Below, piece after piece: positions 15,184 through 23,618 of a stretch of DNA of 64,000 bases. Position 1 is the stretch's first letter, and every line of letters begins with the position of its first letter. The translations under genes were made by a program, and so were the position numbers. The notes under the pieces were generated by a model. It had not been told where the DNA came from. It did not search any database and saw nothing but the letters and a program-made list of their open reading frames with translations. Source of the stretch: Bacillus sp. USDA818B3_A (GTDB taxonomy: Bacteria > Bacillota > Bacilli > Bacillales > Cytobacillaceae); assembly GCF_009928415.1 (NCBI RefSeq), contig NZ_JAABNN010000021.1, forward strand, positions 20,508 through 84,507, written 5' to 3'.

Positions 15184-16800
15184 ATGAGGAAGAAGTCTTT
15201 TAAACTGCTGTTGATCGCAGTATTAGCCATCAGTTTGTTTTTAGTTGGCTGCAGCAGCAAATCAAATGAAACAACAGGAGGCAAGGATGAGTCTGCTTCT
15301 GGAAATGAAACGAAAAAGGATACACTAGTCTATGGCCGTGGAGGGGATTCTACCTCACTTGACCCAATCACCTCAACGGAAGGGGAGACTTTTAAGATAA
15401 CCGAAAACATTTTTGAAACATTAATCCAATATGGCGACCAAGATACAACAATAAATCCGGGACTTGCTGAATCATGGGAAGTCACTCCTGATGGATTAAC
15501 CTACACCTTCAAGCTGCGGCAGGGAGTTAAATTCCATGATGGGACCGATTTTAATGCAGAAGCAGTGGTATATAACTTTAATCGCTGGATGAATGGAAAT
15601 GCGGACAGTTTCCCTTACTATACGATGTTTGGCGGATATAAAGGGGAAGAGGGGCACGTCATTAAAGAGGTTAAAGCGATAGATGAACATACCGTGCAAT
15701 TTAGCTTAACTCGACCGCAGGCACCATTCCTAAAGAACTTGGCAATGTCTCCGTTTGGGATTGCCAGTCCTGACGCTGTGAAAAAATACGGTGATAAATT
15801 TAGAGAACACCCTGTTGGCACAGGCGCATTCAAATTCGTTGAATGGAAAGAAAACGATACAATTACACTTGAAAAAAACCCAGACTATTGGCAAAAAGGC
15901 TACCCTAAATTAAATAAGGTCATTTTCCGTGTTATACCTGAAAACACCGCTCGTCTTAATGCGCTGGCCAATGGCGAGATCGATGTCATGGATGGCCTAA
16001 ACAATTCAGATGAGGACGCTGTAAAAGCAAATAATAATCTTCAAGTGATTGAACGTCCATCAATGAACGTAGGGTACATTGGTTTGACTACCACTCGGAA
16101 GCCATTCGATAATAAGCTGGTTCGCCAAGCGATGAACTATGCGATTGATAAAAAATCAATCATTGATGCATTTTATGGGGGGAAAGCCCTCGAGGCCGCT
16201 AATCCAATGCCTCCTTCTATTGAAGGCTATAACAAGTCAATTGAGCCATACCCATATGATTTAGAGAAAGCAAAACAATTATTGAAAGAAGCTGGATACG
16301 AAAAAGGCTTTGAAATTGACCTTTGGGCTATGCCTGTAGCACGCCCGTATATGCCTGAGGCACAAAAGGTTGCCGAAGTGATTCAAGAGAGCCTAAGTAA
16401 AATTGGTGTCAAAGCCAAAATCCAATCGGTTGACTGGGCTACTTATTTAGACAAAGCCGCCAAAGGTGAGTTTGATATGTTCATGCTTGGCTGGACCGGT
16501 GATAATGGGGACCCGGATAACTTCCTATATACATTGCTTGATAAAGACAGCATCGGCAGCAATAACTATTCTTACTATAGCAATGACAAATTGCACGATA
16601 TCCTAATTAAGGCTCAGACTGAAACAGATCAGGCGAAACGTAATGCCCTTTACGAGGAAGCTCAAGTCATCATTCATGAAGATGCTCCTTGGGTTCCGCT
16701 TGTACATTCCACACCATTGTTAGCAGCAGGGAAAGATGTGGTTAACTACCTGCCGCACCCAACAGGTTCAGAAGCGCTGACAAAGGTTGAATTTAAATAG
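15184..16800 (+). CDS. dppA: dipeptide ABC transporter, substrate-binding lipoprotein (DppA type)
   Basis: Family 5 extracellular solute-binding protein. A lipoprotein signal ends in FLVGC with Cys23, followed by a Ser/Asn/Glu/Lys-rich linker. The body shows PGLAESWEVTPDGLTYTF, LRQGVKFHDG, VGTGAFKFVEW and the segment MLGWTGDNGDPDNFLYTL, which closely resembles E. coli DppA and supports dipeptides (or haem/other small ligands carried by DppA relatives) as cargo. Length 538 aa is typical. The start ATG follows TTAGGGGGAAAG. A G/C-rich hairpin follows the gene inside the operon, as is common after binding-protein genes. Confidence 0.9.
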   Translation: MRKKSFKLLLIAVLAISLFLVGCSSKSNETTGGKDESASGNETKKDTLVYGRGGDSTSLDPITSTEGETFKITENIFETLIQYGDQDTTINPGLAESWEVTPDGLTYTFKLRQGVKFHDGTDFNAEAVVYNFNRWMNGNADSFPYYTMFGGYKGEEGHVIKEVKAIDEHTVQFSLTRPQAPFLKNLAMSPFGIASPDAVKKYGDKFREHPVGTGAFKFVEWKENDTITLEKNPDYWQKGYPKLNKVIFRVIPENTARLNALANGEIDVMDGLNNSDEDAVKANNNLQVIERPSMNVGYIGLTTTRKPFDNKLVRQAMNYAIDKKSIIDAFYGGKALEAANPMPPSIEGYNKSIEPYPYDLEKAKQLLKEAGYEKGFEIDLWAMPVARPYMPEAQKVAEVIQESLSKIGVKAKIQSVDWATYLDKAAKGEFDMFMLGWTGDNGDPDNFLYTLLDKDSIGSNNYSYYSNDKLHDILIKAQTETDQAKRNALYEEAQVIIHEDAPWVPLVHSTPLLAAGKDVVNYLPHPTGSEALTKVEFK

Positions 16801-16804
16801 GACA

Positions 16805-16834
16805 AAGAGGGGAGGGGCTTTCCCTCCCTTTTGT
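16805..16834 (+). terminator. hairpin between dppA and dppB
   Basis: GGGGAGGG pairs with CCCTCCCT (one G-T pair) around a 5-nt loop, followed by TTTTGTTT. It probably attenuates the permease genes relative to the binding protein. Confidence 0.65.
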
Positions 16835-16866
16835 TTACCAATCGACGACCAAAAGAGGTGAAAAAA

Positions 16867-17874
16867 TTGTTTCCCTACACCGTCCGCCGCGTATTGTCGT
16901 TAATTCCAGTTTTAATTGGAATGACACTAGTTGTATTTGCTATTATCCATGCGATACCGGGAAATCCAGCTCAAGTTATTCTTGGTCAAAGAGCAACGGC
17001 AGAATCTATTGCTACATTAACAAAGGAATTAGGGCTGGACCGGCCTTGGTATATACAATACGTAGATTATCTTAAAGGCTTGCTTCATGGGGACCTTGGA
17101 ATTTCCCTCAGGACAAGAGGCCCTATTAATGAAGAAATTTGGTCTTACTTAGCAGCAACAGTGGAATTAACGCTTGTTGCGATGATTATTGCTGTGATTA
17201 TTGGAGTAAACGCTGGTATTATCAGTGCCTGGTTCTCCAGGTCATGGTTTGATTATGCTGCAATGATGCTCGCTCTTATTGGGGTGTCAATGCCTATTTT
17301 TTGGCTTGGGTTAATGGAACAATGGGCATTTTCTATTCATTTAGGCTGGCTTCCCACAACAGGCCGGGAAAATGTTAGAGATCCCGTATCAGCAATTACT
17401 AATCTTTACTTACTAGATACCTTATTACAAGGAAGATTCGATCAGTTTATCGTGGTGCTTAAACATTTAATTCTGCCAAGTTTGGCTCTTGCCACTATTC
17501 CGATGGCTATTATTGCAAGAATGACTCGTGCAGCCATGCTAGAGGTGATGAAATCAGATTACATCCGTACAGCCAGGGCAAAGGGGCTAAGTATGTTTTG
17601 GGTAGTTTATAAACATTCATTAAAAAATGCCATTATTCCGGTATTAACCATTATCGGGCTGCAAACGGGCCTGCTGTTAGGGGGAGCTATCCTGACAGAA
17701 ACAATCTTTGGCTGGCCGGGAATTGGCAGATACCTATATGATGCAATTGGCTATCGTGATTATCCAGTCATTCAGTCGGGCATTTTAATTATCGCAGCTA
17801 TCTTTGTAGTTATTAATTTAATCGTCGATCTATTATATATCCTTGTTGATCCAAGGATTAAATATACGAAATAA
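16867..17874 (+). CDS. dppB: dipeptide ABC transporter permease (DppB type)
   Basis: Integral membrane permease with about six helices; the N-terminus YTVRRVLSLIPVLIGMTLVV and AIPGNPAQVILGQRAT are typical of DppB/OppB. The EAA loop is near SDYIRTARAKGLSMFWVVYKH, and the C-terminal helix ends LLYILVDPRIKY, the usual family ending. An AGAGGTG site at 16854-16860 leaves 6 nt before TTG 16867; the frame is also open from TTG 16831, but that codon falls in the upstream hairpin tail and lacks a ribosome site. Stop of this gene and the start region of dppC abut. Confidence 0.9.
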   Translation: MFPYTVRRVLSLIPVLIGMTLVVFAIIHAIPGNPAQVILGQRATAESIATLTKELGLDRPWYIQYVDYLKGLLHGDLGISLRTRGPINEEIWSYLAATVELTLVAMIIAVIIGVNAGIISAWFSRSWFDYAAMMLALIGVSMPIFWLGLMEQWAFSIHLGWLPTTGRENVRDPVSAITNLYLLDTLLQGRFDQFIVVLKHLILPSLALATIPMAIIARMTRAAMLEVMKSDYIRTARAKGLSMFWVVYKHSLKNAIIPVLTIIGLQTGLLLGGAILTETIFGWPGIGRYLYDAIGYRDYPVIQSGILIIAAIFVVINLIVDLLYILVDPRIKYTK

Positions 17875-17891
17875 TGGAGGTGTCTTCAAAA

Positions 17892-18791
17892 GTGGCTGAA
17901 CTTGTAAAAAAATCACCAACACTCACTCCAGAGATCGTTGAAGAGCAGTTGATACCTCCCTGGAAGGAAGCGTGGATCTCATTCTATAAAAATCGGCTTG
18001 CGCTGGCTGGCTTATTCATTGTCGCTTTTTTTATCATGATTGCTGTTTTAGCACCGATCATTGCTCCCTATAGTTTTAAAGAGCAAGTGCTGACGGACAG
18101 AATGCTCCCGCCTTCAAGTGACCATTGGTTCGGCACCGATGACTTTGGACGTGATATCTTCTCACGGATTGTTTATGGGGCGAGAATATCCTTGTGGGTC
18201 GGCTTTTTCTCCGTTCTGGGGTCTGTTGTTTTCGGGACCATCTTAGGAATAACAGCAGGATATTATGGCCGCATTATAGATACAGTTATTTCACGTATTT
18301 TTGATATTATGCTTGCATTTCCAAGTATTCTATTAGCCATTGCGGTCGTTGCCATTCTAGGACCATCCTTAAAGAATGCCCTGATTGCCATTGCAATTAT
18401 TAATATTCCAACCTTTGGCCGGCTGGTCCGCTCCAAGGTTTTAAGTGTCAAACAAGAAGAATATATTATGGCCGCCCGTGCAGTTGGAATGAAGGATACG
18501 AGAATTCTCCTTCGTCATATTTTACCTAATAGTATTTCTCCGGTTATTGTCCAAGCGACCCTGGCAATTGCCACATCCATTATTGAAGCCGCTGCCCTTG
18601 GATTTTTGGGTATGGGGGCACAGGCACCCGCGCCAGAGTGGGGGAAAATGCTTGCAGATTCAAAGAATTATATTACTCAGGCACCATGGACACTCTTTTT
18701 TCCAGGTATAGCAATTATGCTGACAGTGTTGGGATTTAATTTAATGGGAGATGGACTTAGGGATGTGCTTGACCCAAAAATGAAGAATTAA
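17892..18791 (+). CDS. dppC: dipeptide ABC transporter permease (DppC type)
   Basis: Second permease, pairing with DppB. Visible features: a cytoplasmic N-terminus with PPWKEAWISFYKNRLALAGL, first helix, the periplasmic-side motif HWFGTDDFGRDIFSRIVYGAR that marks DppC/OppC, and the EAA loop AARAVGMKDTRILLRHILPN. Length 299 aa is normal. ATG 17874 overlaps the dppB stop but precedes the GGAGGTG ribosome site; GTG 17892, 9 nt after that site, is chosen. It is the last gene of the operon; a short terminator follows at 18801. Confidence 0.9.
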   Translation: MAELVKKSPTLTPEIVEEQLIPPWKEAWISFYKNRLALAGLFIVAFFIMIAVLAPIIAPYSFKEQVLTDRMLPPSSDHWFGTDDFGRDIFSRIVYGARISLWVGFFSVLGSVVFGTILGITAGYYGRIIDTVISRIFDIMLAFPSILLAIAVVAILGPSLKNALIAIAIINIPTFGRLVRSKVLSVKQEEYIMAARAVGMKDTRILLRHILPNSISPVIVQATLAIATSIIEAAALGFLGMGAQAPAPEWGKMLADSKNYITQAPWTLFFPGIAIMLTVLGFNLMGDGLRDVLDPKMKN

Positions 18792-18800
18792 TCGATTCAT

Positions 18801-18825
18801 AGACTCCGCTTGGGGTCTTTTTCTG
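18801..18825 (+). terminator. terminator of the dpp operon
   Basis: AGACTCC pairs with GGGGTCT (one G-T pair) around GCTT, followed by TTTTCT. Confidence 0.65.
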
Positions 18826-18915
18826 TTCTTTAAAATGACGGTAGTTTCTAAATTTTCAATTAAGCATTATAATGATGTAAAAAAACAGGTTTGGCCTTTA
18901 GGGGGATGAAAGGTT

Positions 18916-19446
18916 TTGAAGAACGGAGAGAAAAGTATTGTTTTTATCGGATTTATGGGAGTTGGAAAAACGACGATTGGAAAGCTGGCCGCTAACAAGC
19001 TAGGTCGTCCTTTTATAGATGTAGATGAAGAGATTGAAAAAGAATATGGTCTGCCGGTTTCACAAATTTTTAAACAAATCGGCGAAAAAGCATTCAGAGC
19101 CAAGGAGAAACAGTTGATTGCGAATTTTGCAGAACAAGAAAACAAGGTGATTTCACTCGGCGGTGGTGCGTTTCTTCAAGAAGAGATTAGAGAGATTTGT
19201 CTATCCTCCTGCATCGTCATTCATCTGGATTTATCCTTAGAAAGTTGGAAAAACAGGCTCAGTTTAATTTTTGAAAGCCGACCCGTTTTACATGGGAAGT
19301 CTATTGGTGAAATGGAAGAGCTTTATTATAGCAGACAAGCTATCTATGCTCAGCATCATTTGAAAATCAATACAGACCAAAGAAGCGCGGATGAGATTGC
19401 TGAACAAATTGTTTCCAAACTAAAAATGGAATTTGGTGTGAAATAA
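18916..19446 (+). CDS. aroK: shikimate kinase
   Basis: Phosphorylates shikimate at the 3-position in aromatic amino acid synthesis. The P-loop GFMGVGKTTIGKLA, the shikimate-binding DVDEEIE segment and Arg in GEKAFRAKE, and SLGGGAFLQ are present; SRPVL marks the lid region. Length 176 aa fits AroK. The start is TTG 18916, behind GGGGGAT at 18901-18906; no in-frame ATG occurs before the P-loop. Its stop codon shares one base with the aroD start, so the two shikimate genes are translationally coupled. The pairing of aroK with a type I dehydroquinase away from the main aro cluster is noteworthy but not rare. Confidence 0.9.
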   Translation: MKNGEKSIVFIGFMGVGKTTIGKLAANKLGRPFIDVDEEIEKEYGLPVSQIFKQIGEKAFRAKEKQLIANFAEQENKVISLGGGAFLQEEIREICLSSCIVIHLDLSLESWKNRLSLIFESRPVLHGKSIGEMEELYYSRQAIYAQHHLKINTDQRSADEIAEQIVSKLKMEFGVK

Positions 19447-20225
19447 TGATGAAAGAAAATGTTAAAAAATACGTTACAGTTAGAGGAGTAACCATAGGTG
19501 ATGGTGCTCCAAAAATATGTGTACCGATGGTAGGGACAACTTTAGCTCAATTAATAGAGGAAGCTAATTTCTTAAAAACACTTGATTTAGATGTAGTCGA
19601 GTGGCGGGTGGACTTTTTTGAACATGTTGAGCAAATTGATAAAGTCAAAGAAGCTTTGATTCAAATTCGAGAAGTTCTTGCAGAAATCCCGCTTGTGTTC
19701 ACCTTCCGCAGTGCAAAAGAAGGCGGAGAAAAAGAGGTTGGCAGTGCTTTCTATTTTGAATTAAATAAGGCTATCGCAGAAACTGGCTTAGTTGATATAG
19801 TTGATATTGAGTTATTTAATGAAGAAAAGGATGTTAAAGCTTTAATCGAAGCAGCTCATGTTCAGAATGTTTATGTGATTATTTCTAATCATGATTTTCA
19901 TGCAACTCCTTCTAAAGAGGAAATTATTTCGCGCTTGCTTAAGGCCCAAGAATTAGGAGGAGACCTGCCAAAGATTGCAGTAATGCCGAAGAGTACAGTT
20001 GATGTATTGACATTGTTGGATGCCACTGCTGCCATGAATGAACAATTCGCTGACAGACCGATTATTACCATGTCTATGTCAGGAAAAGGGGTTATCAGCC
20101 GATTAGCCGGAGAAATATTTGGCTCAGCCCTTACCTTTGGGGCGGCTAAGAAAGCTTCAGCGCCAGGTCAGATAGCCGTAACGGAACTTAGAAGCATATT
20201 AAATTTGCTTCATACTAGTTTATAA
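19446..20225 (+). CDS. aroD: type I 3-dehydroquinate dehydratase
   Basis: Dehydrates 3-dehydroquinate to 3-dehydroshikimate via a Schiff base. Residues expected for type I enzymes are present: EWRVDFF near residue 52, the catalytic His149 in ISNHDFHATP and the Schiff-base Lys176 in LPKIAVMPKS. Length 259 aa is typical. ATG 19446 and ATG 19449 are both possible, and the ribosome site is weak, consistent with coupling to aroK upstream. The enzyme acts two steps before shikimate kinase (shikimate dehydrogenase lies between), so the pair is functionally coherent. Type I enzymes can serve catabolic quinate use in some bacteria, but no quinate genes are seen nearby. Confidence 0.93.
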   Translation: MMKENVKKYVTVRGVTIGDGAPKICVPMVGTTLAQLIEEANFLKTLDLDVVEWRVDFFEHVEQIDKVKEALIQIREVLAEIPLVFTFRSAKEGGEKEVGSAFYFELNKAIAETGLVDIVDIELFNEEKDVKALIEAAHVQNVYVIISNHDFHATPSKEEIISRLLKAQELGGDLPKIAVMPKSTVDVLTLLDATAAMNEQFADRPIITMSMSGKGVISRLAGEIFGSALTFGAAKKASAPGQIAVTELRSILNLLHTSL

Positions 20226-20250
20226 CTCAATGATTTCATAAAATCCTAAT

Positions 20251-20285
20251 GGGAGTTCCTTATTTTTGAGGAGCTTCTTTTTTGA
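20251..20285 (+). terminator. terminator after aroD
   Basis: GGAGTTCC pairs with GGAGCTTC through two G-T pairs, followed by a run of T to 20283. Confidence 0.55.
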
Positions 20286-20339
20286 TTTATACATGTTTTT
20301 AGATCTATGCATATAGAATGTATAATCTTACAAAGGAGA

Positions 20340-20354
20340 ATGAAAACGTTTACA
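20340..20354 (+). promoter_or_regulatory. consensus cre (CcpA site) upstream of argC
   Basis: ATGAAAACGTTTACA matches every defined position of the cre consensus WTGNAANCGNWNNCW and of TGWNANCGNTNWCA. Its centre is about 95 bp before the predicted argC transcription start, a position more typical of CcpA activation than of road-block repression. Function is inferred. Confidence 0.55.
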
Positions 20355-20406
20355 AAATAAAAGGCGATAATTTTCAGTAAAAATAAAAAATTAAGGTATT
20401 TAGTGG

Positions 20407-20441
20407 TTGAATATTTATATATAAGTATGTATAATAATTCA
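20407..20441 (+). promoter_or_regulatory. argC promoter with two ARG boxes
   Basis: TTGAAT (20407-20412), 17 bp, TATAAT (20430-20435). ARG-box-like sequences overlap both elements: TGAATATTTATATA at 20408-20421 (two mismatches to TGAATWWWWATTCA) and TGTATAATAATTCA at 20428-20441 (one mismatch), spaced 20 bp so both face the same side of the helix. This fits repression by an ArgR/AhrC hexamer. Confidence 0.7.
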
Positions 20442-20469
20442 TTATGAAAGCGACTTGGGAGTGGAAGAA

Positions 20470-21507
20470 ATGAAAGCAGCGATCATCGGTGGAACGGGTT
20501 ATGGTTCGATTGAGTTAGTCAGGTTAATTAATAAGCACCCATACTTGGAGATTGGTTCAGTTGTATCCAACTCTCAAGCTGGAGTTCAATTTAGTGATGT
20601 GTACCCACATCTTTCAGATATTGTTGTGCAGCCTCTTGAAAAATTTGATACTAATAGATTAAGTGAAGAGAATGAAATTGTTTTTCTAGCCACCCCTTCA
20701 GGTGTGAGCAGCAAACTTGTACCACAGCTGCTTGAAAAAGGAATAACGTGCATTGATCTTTCCGGCGACTTCCGGCTAAGGTCACGCGTAGAGTATGAAA
20801 CCTGGTATAAGCACCCATCACCGGATGAGAAGTACTTATCACGGGCAGTGTACGGTTTGAGTGAAGTTTATAAAGAAGAAATTAAGAATGCTTCTTTCAT
20901 TGCAAATCCTGGCTGTTATCCAACAGCAACTAATCTTGGTCTATTGCCAATTATCAAGTCTGGATTTGCTGATGAAAGATCCATCATTATAGATGCCAAA
21001 TCCGGAGTATCAGGTGCCGGTCGGGGCCTTTCATTAACTTCTCATTACTCAGAGATTAACGAAAACTTCAAAGCTTATAAACTAGGAAAACATCAACATA
21101 TTCCTGAAATAGAACAAGTGCTGTCGGATGAGAGCGGTAATCCAATTACCGTTACCTTTACTACACATCTTGCTCCAATGACAAGGGGAATCATGTGCAC
21201 GATGTACGTGAATCTAGAAGAAAAAATTTCAACAAAAAAAGTTATCGATTTATATAAACAATTTTATGATGAATCTCATTTTATAAGAGTACGGCCGGAA
21301 GGAAACATTCCTTCAACAAAAGAAGTGATGGGATCAAACTTTTGCGATATTGGTTTGCATGTGGATGAACGGACCAATCGGTTAACTGTCATTTCCGTAA
21401 TCGACAATTTAGTAAAAGGTGCTGCAGGTCAAGCAATTCAGAACGCCAACCTGATGAATGGCTGGAATGAACATACTGGGCTCACTGATTTACCAATGTA
21501 TCCATAA
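20470..21507 (+). CDS. argC: N-acetyl-gamma-glutamyl-phosphate reductase
   Basis: Third step of arginine synthesis: NADPH reduction of N-acetylglutamyl phosphate to the semialdehyde. The N-terminal nucleotide-binding motif is AAIIGGTGYGSIELVRL; the catalytic Cys is in IANPGCYPTAT, and the family block SGVSGAGRGLS is present. Length 345 aa is typical. The frame opens at TTG 20455, but the GGGAGTGG site before ATG 20470 decides the start. It is the first gene of argCJBD-carAB-argF, the B. subtilis order. Confidence 0.95.
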   Translation: MKAAIIGGTGYGSIELVRLINKHPYLEIGSVVSNSQAGVQFSDVYPHLSDIVVQPLEKFDTNRLSEENEIVFLATPSGVSSKLVPQLLEKGITCIDLSGDFRLRSRVEYETWYKHPSPDEKYLSRAVYGLSEVYKEEIKNASFIANPGCYPTATNLGLLPIIKSGFADERSIIIDAKSGVSGAGRGLSLTSHYSEINENFKAYKLGKHQHIPEIEQVLSDESGNPITVTFTTHLAPMTRGIMCTMYVNLEEKISTKKVIDLYKQFYDESHFIRVRPEGNIPSTKEVMGSNFCDIGLHVDERTNRLTVISVIDNLVKGAAGQAIQNANLMNGWNEHTGLTDLPMYP

Positions 21508-21577
21508 TGAAAAGATTAATAATTACAAATTAAAAGCCCGGTTAAATGCCAAGGGGAACTTAAGGGGGAAAAGTAAA

Positions 21578-22807
21578 TTGACACAAGCCACATCAACCAA
21601 CAAGATCGTTGTACTTGGAAATGAAAGTGTAACCTTACCAAAGGGTTATAAGGCGGGCGGTATGCATTGCGGAGTTAAGAAGAAGCGTCTTGATTTGGGA
21701 TATATTGTATCGGAAGTTCCGGCAGCGGTAGCAGGAGTTTATACAACAAATATTTTTCAAGCAGCACCACTCATCGTAACGCAAGAAAGTATCGCAAAAG
21801 AAAAGAAAATTCAAGCCATACTTGTTAATTCAGGTAACGCCAATGCTTGTACAGGAGAGCAGGGGCTGCTTGATGCAAAGGCAATGCAAAGTAATTTCGC
21901 AAATGAGTTAGGCATAGAGACCGATCTTGTTGCCGTAACCTCGACTGGTGTAATTGGTGAATTGCTCCCAATGGATTGCATCAATAGCGGGATTAAACAA
22001 ATCCTCCAACAGGAATACGAACAAGAGGCCAATTTTAAACAAGCCATTTTAACTACGGATACATGCATCAAACAAATTGGAGTTCAATTATCGATTGATG
22101 GTAAGACCGTTTCAATCGGCGGTGCTGCAAAAGGTTCAGGAATGATTCATCCAAATATGGCAACCATGCTTGGCTTTGTAACAACTGATGCCAATGTAGC
22201 CCAGGATGACCTGTTATCAGCACTAAAGGGTATAACCAATACAACTTTCAACATGATCACCGTTGATGGAGACACAAGTACCAATGACATGGTTCTCGTT
22301 ATGGCGAATGGATTAGCAGACAATGAGCAGCTGACAAAAGAGCATCCTGAATGGGATATCTTTGTAGAAGGATTAGGTATTGTCTGCAAGGAACTTGCGA
22401 AAAAAATCGCTAGAGACGGTGAAGGAGCAACAAAGCTTGTGGAAGTCCAAGTAAGTGGAGCTTTCAATACAGATGCAGCTAAAACAGTGGGCAAATCAAT
22501 TATTTCATCTAATCTCGTAAAAACAGCTATCTATGGAACGGACCCAAACTGGGGACGCATAGTTACAGCTGCAGGATACAGCGGAGTACCAATTGTACCT
22601 AATTTATTAGAAGTTTCAATCGGTGAATATAAAGTATTTGAAAAGGGCCTGCCGTGCCCAATAGATGAGGAAGAAGTAAAAAGCTACTTAGAACAAGAGA
22701 ATGTTGTTATATTTGTTAACTTAAATCAAGGTGACTACAGTGCAACTGCCTGGGGATGCGATCTTACTTACGACTATGTAAAAATTAATGCATCCTACCG
22801 CACTTAA
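21578..22807 (+). CDS. argJ: bifunctional ornithine acetyltransferase / N-acetylglutamate synthase
   Basis: Recycles the acetyl group from N-acetylornithine to glutamate; in bacilli it also makes N-acetylglutamate from acetyl-CoA. The self-cleavage site of the proenzyme is visible in KGSGMIHPNMATMLGF, where the Thr after Ala becomes the N-terminal nucleophile of the beta chain. GTDPNWGRIVTAAGYSG is another family block. The frame extends upstream to 21458, overlapping argC, but GGGGG at 21564-21568 and TTG 21578 with a normal MTQATSTNKIVVLGN start give a 409-residue protein of usual size. 70 bp separate it from argC. Confidence 0.94.
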   Translation: MTQATSTNKIVVLGNESVTLPKGYKAGGMHCGVKKKRLDLGYIVSEVPAAVAGVYTTNIFQAAPLIVTQESIAKEKKIQAILVNSGNANACTGEQGLLDAKAMQSNFANELGIETDLVAVTSTGVIGELLPMDCINSGIKQILQQEYEQEANFKQAILTTDTCIKQIGVQLSIDGKTVSIGGAAKGSGMIHPNMATMLGFVTTDANVAQDDLLSALKGITNTTFNMITVDGDTSTNDMVLVMANGLADNEQLTKEHPEWDIFVEGLGIVCKELAKKIARDGEGATKLVEVQVSGAFNTDAAKTVGKSIISSNLVKTAIYGTDPNWGRIVTAAGYSGVPIVPNLLEVSIGEYKVFEKGLPCPIDEEEVKSYLEQENVVIFVNLNQGDYSATAWGCDLTYDYVKINASYRT

Positions 22808-22820
22808 GGGAGGACTTAAA

Positions 22821-23618
22821 ATGAAATATTTAGTCATTAAGTGTGGCGGAAGTGTGTTAGAAAATCTGCCAAGATCCTTTTATGAAGATATTGTAAAGAT
22901 GCACACATCCAGTGAGTGGACGCCAATTATCGTTCATGGCGGCGGCCCGCTGATCACGTCCCTATTAAAAAGTTTGAATGTTGAAACTAAATTCGTGAAC
23001 GGACTAAGAGTAACTGACCATCAGGTTCTAGACATAGTCGAAATGGTATTAAGCGGTTCGGTCAACAAACAAGTGGTGAGAAACCTTGTAGAAGTTGGCG
23101 GAAATGCTGTAGGAATTAGCGGCGTAGATGGAGGATTGCTGAAGGCAGCTCCAACAGCGAATGCAAAAACCTTGGGATTTGTTGGAGAAGTGGTTGAAGT
23201 AAATCATACTATCATCGAAGGAATTGTCAGCCAAGGTTTTATTCCAATTATCTCTCCGGTTGGGATCGATTCTTCCGGCCAACGGTACAACATAAATGGT
23301 GATATCGCCGCATCTGCGATCGCCAAATCATTGGAAGCAAATCTTTGCTTCATTAGTGATATTCCAGGAATCTTAGTTGAAAATGATGGTGTTAAAACCA
23401 AACTCGATAAGGTCTCAAAGGCGATTATTGAACAGATGATCGAAGATGAAACTATTTATGGGGGAATGATACCAAAGGTTCAAGCAGCGATTGACGGCCT
23501 TGTTCATAATATCCCTGAAGTTGGAATCATTAACGGCTTTGAAAAAAATAGCCTATTAGACTATACAAATGGTAAATGCGTCGGAACAAAAATTGTCTTA
23601 GAAGAGGAGATTGCGTAA
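22821..23618 (+). CDS. argB: acetylglutamate kinase
   Basis: Phosphorylates N-acetylglutamate, the second step of the pathway and in some bacteria the arginine-inhibited one. Amino acid kinase fold: KCGGSVLENL with the phosphate-binding Lys and Gly-Gly, PIIVHGGGPLI, and the C-terminal YGGMIPKVQAAIDGL. The protein (265 aa) begins directly at MKYLVIKCGG and lacks the N-terminal kinase helix that goes with hexameric, arginine-sensitive enzymes, so it is more likely the insensitive dimeric type (inference). GGGAGG lies 7 nt before ATG 22821. It overlaps argD by one base. Confidence 0.94.
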   Translation: MKYLVIKCGGSVLENLPRSFYEDIVKMHTSSEWTPIIVHGGGPLITSLLKSLNVETKFVNGLRVTDHQVLDIVEMVLSGSVNKQVVRNLVEVGGNAVGISGVDGGLLKAAPTANAKTLGFVGEVVEVNHTIIEGIVSQGFIPIISPVGIDSSGQRYNINGDIAASAIAKSLEANLCFISDIPGILVENDGVKTKLDKVSKAIIEQMIEDETIYGGMIPKVQAAIDGLVHNIPEVGIINGFEKNSLLDYTNGKCVGTKIVLEEEIA

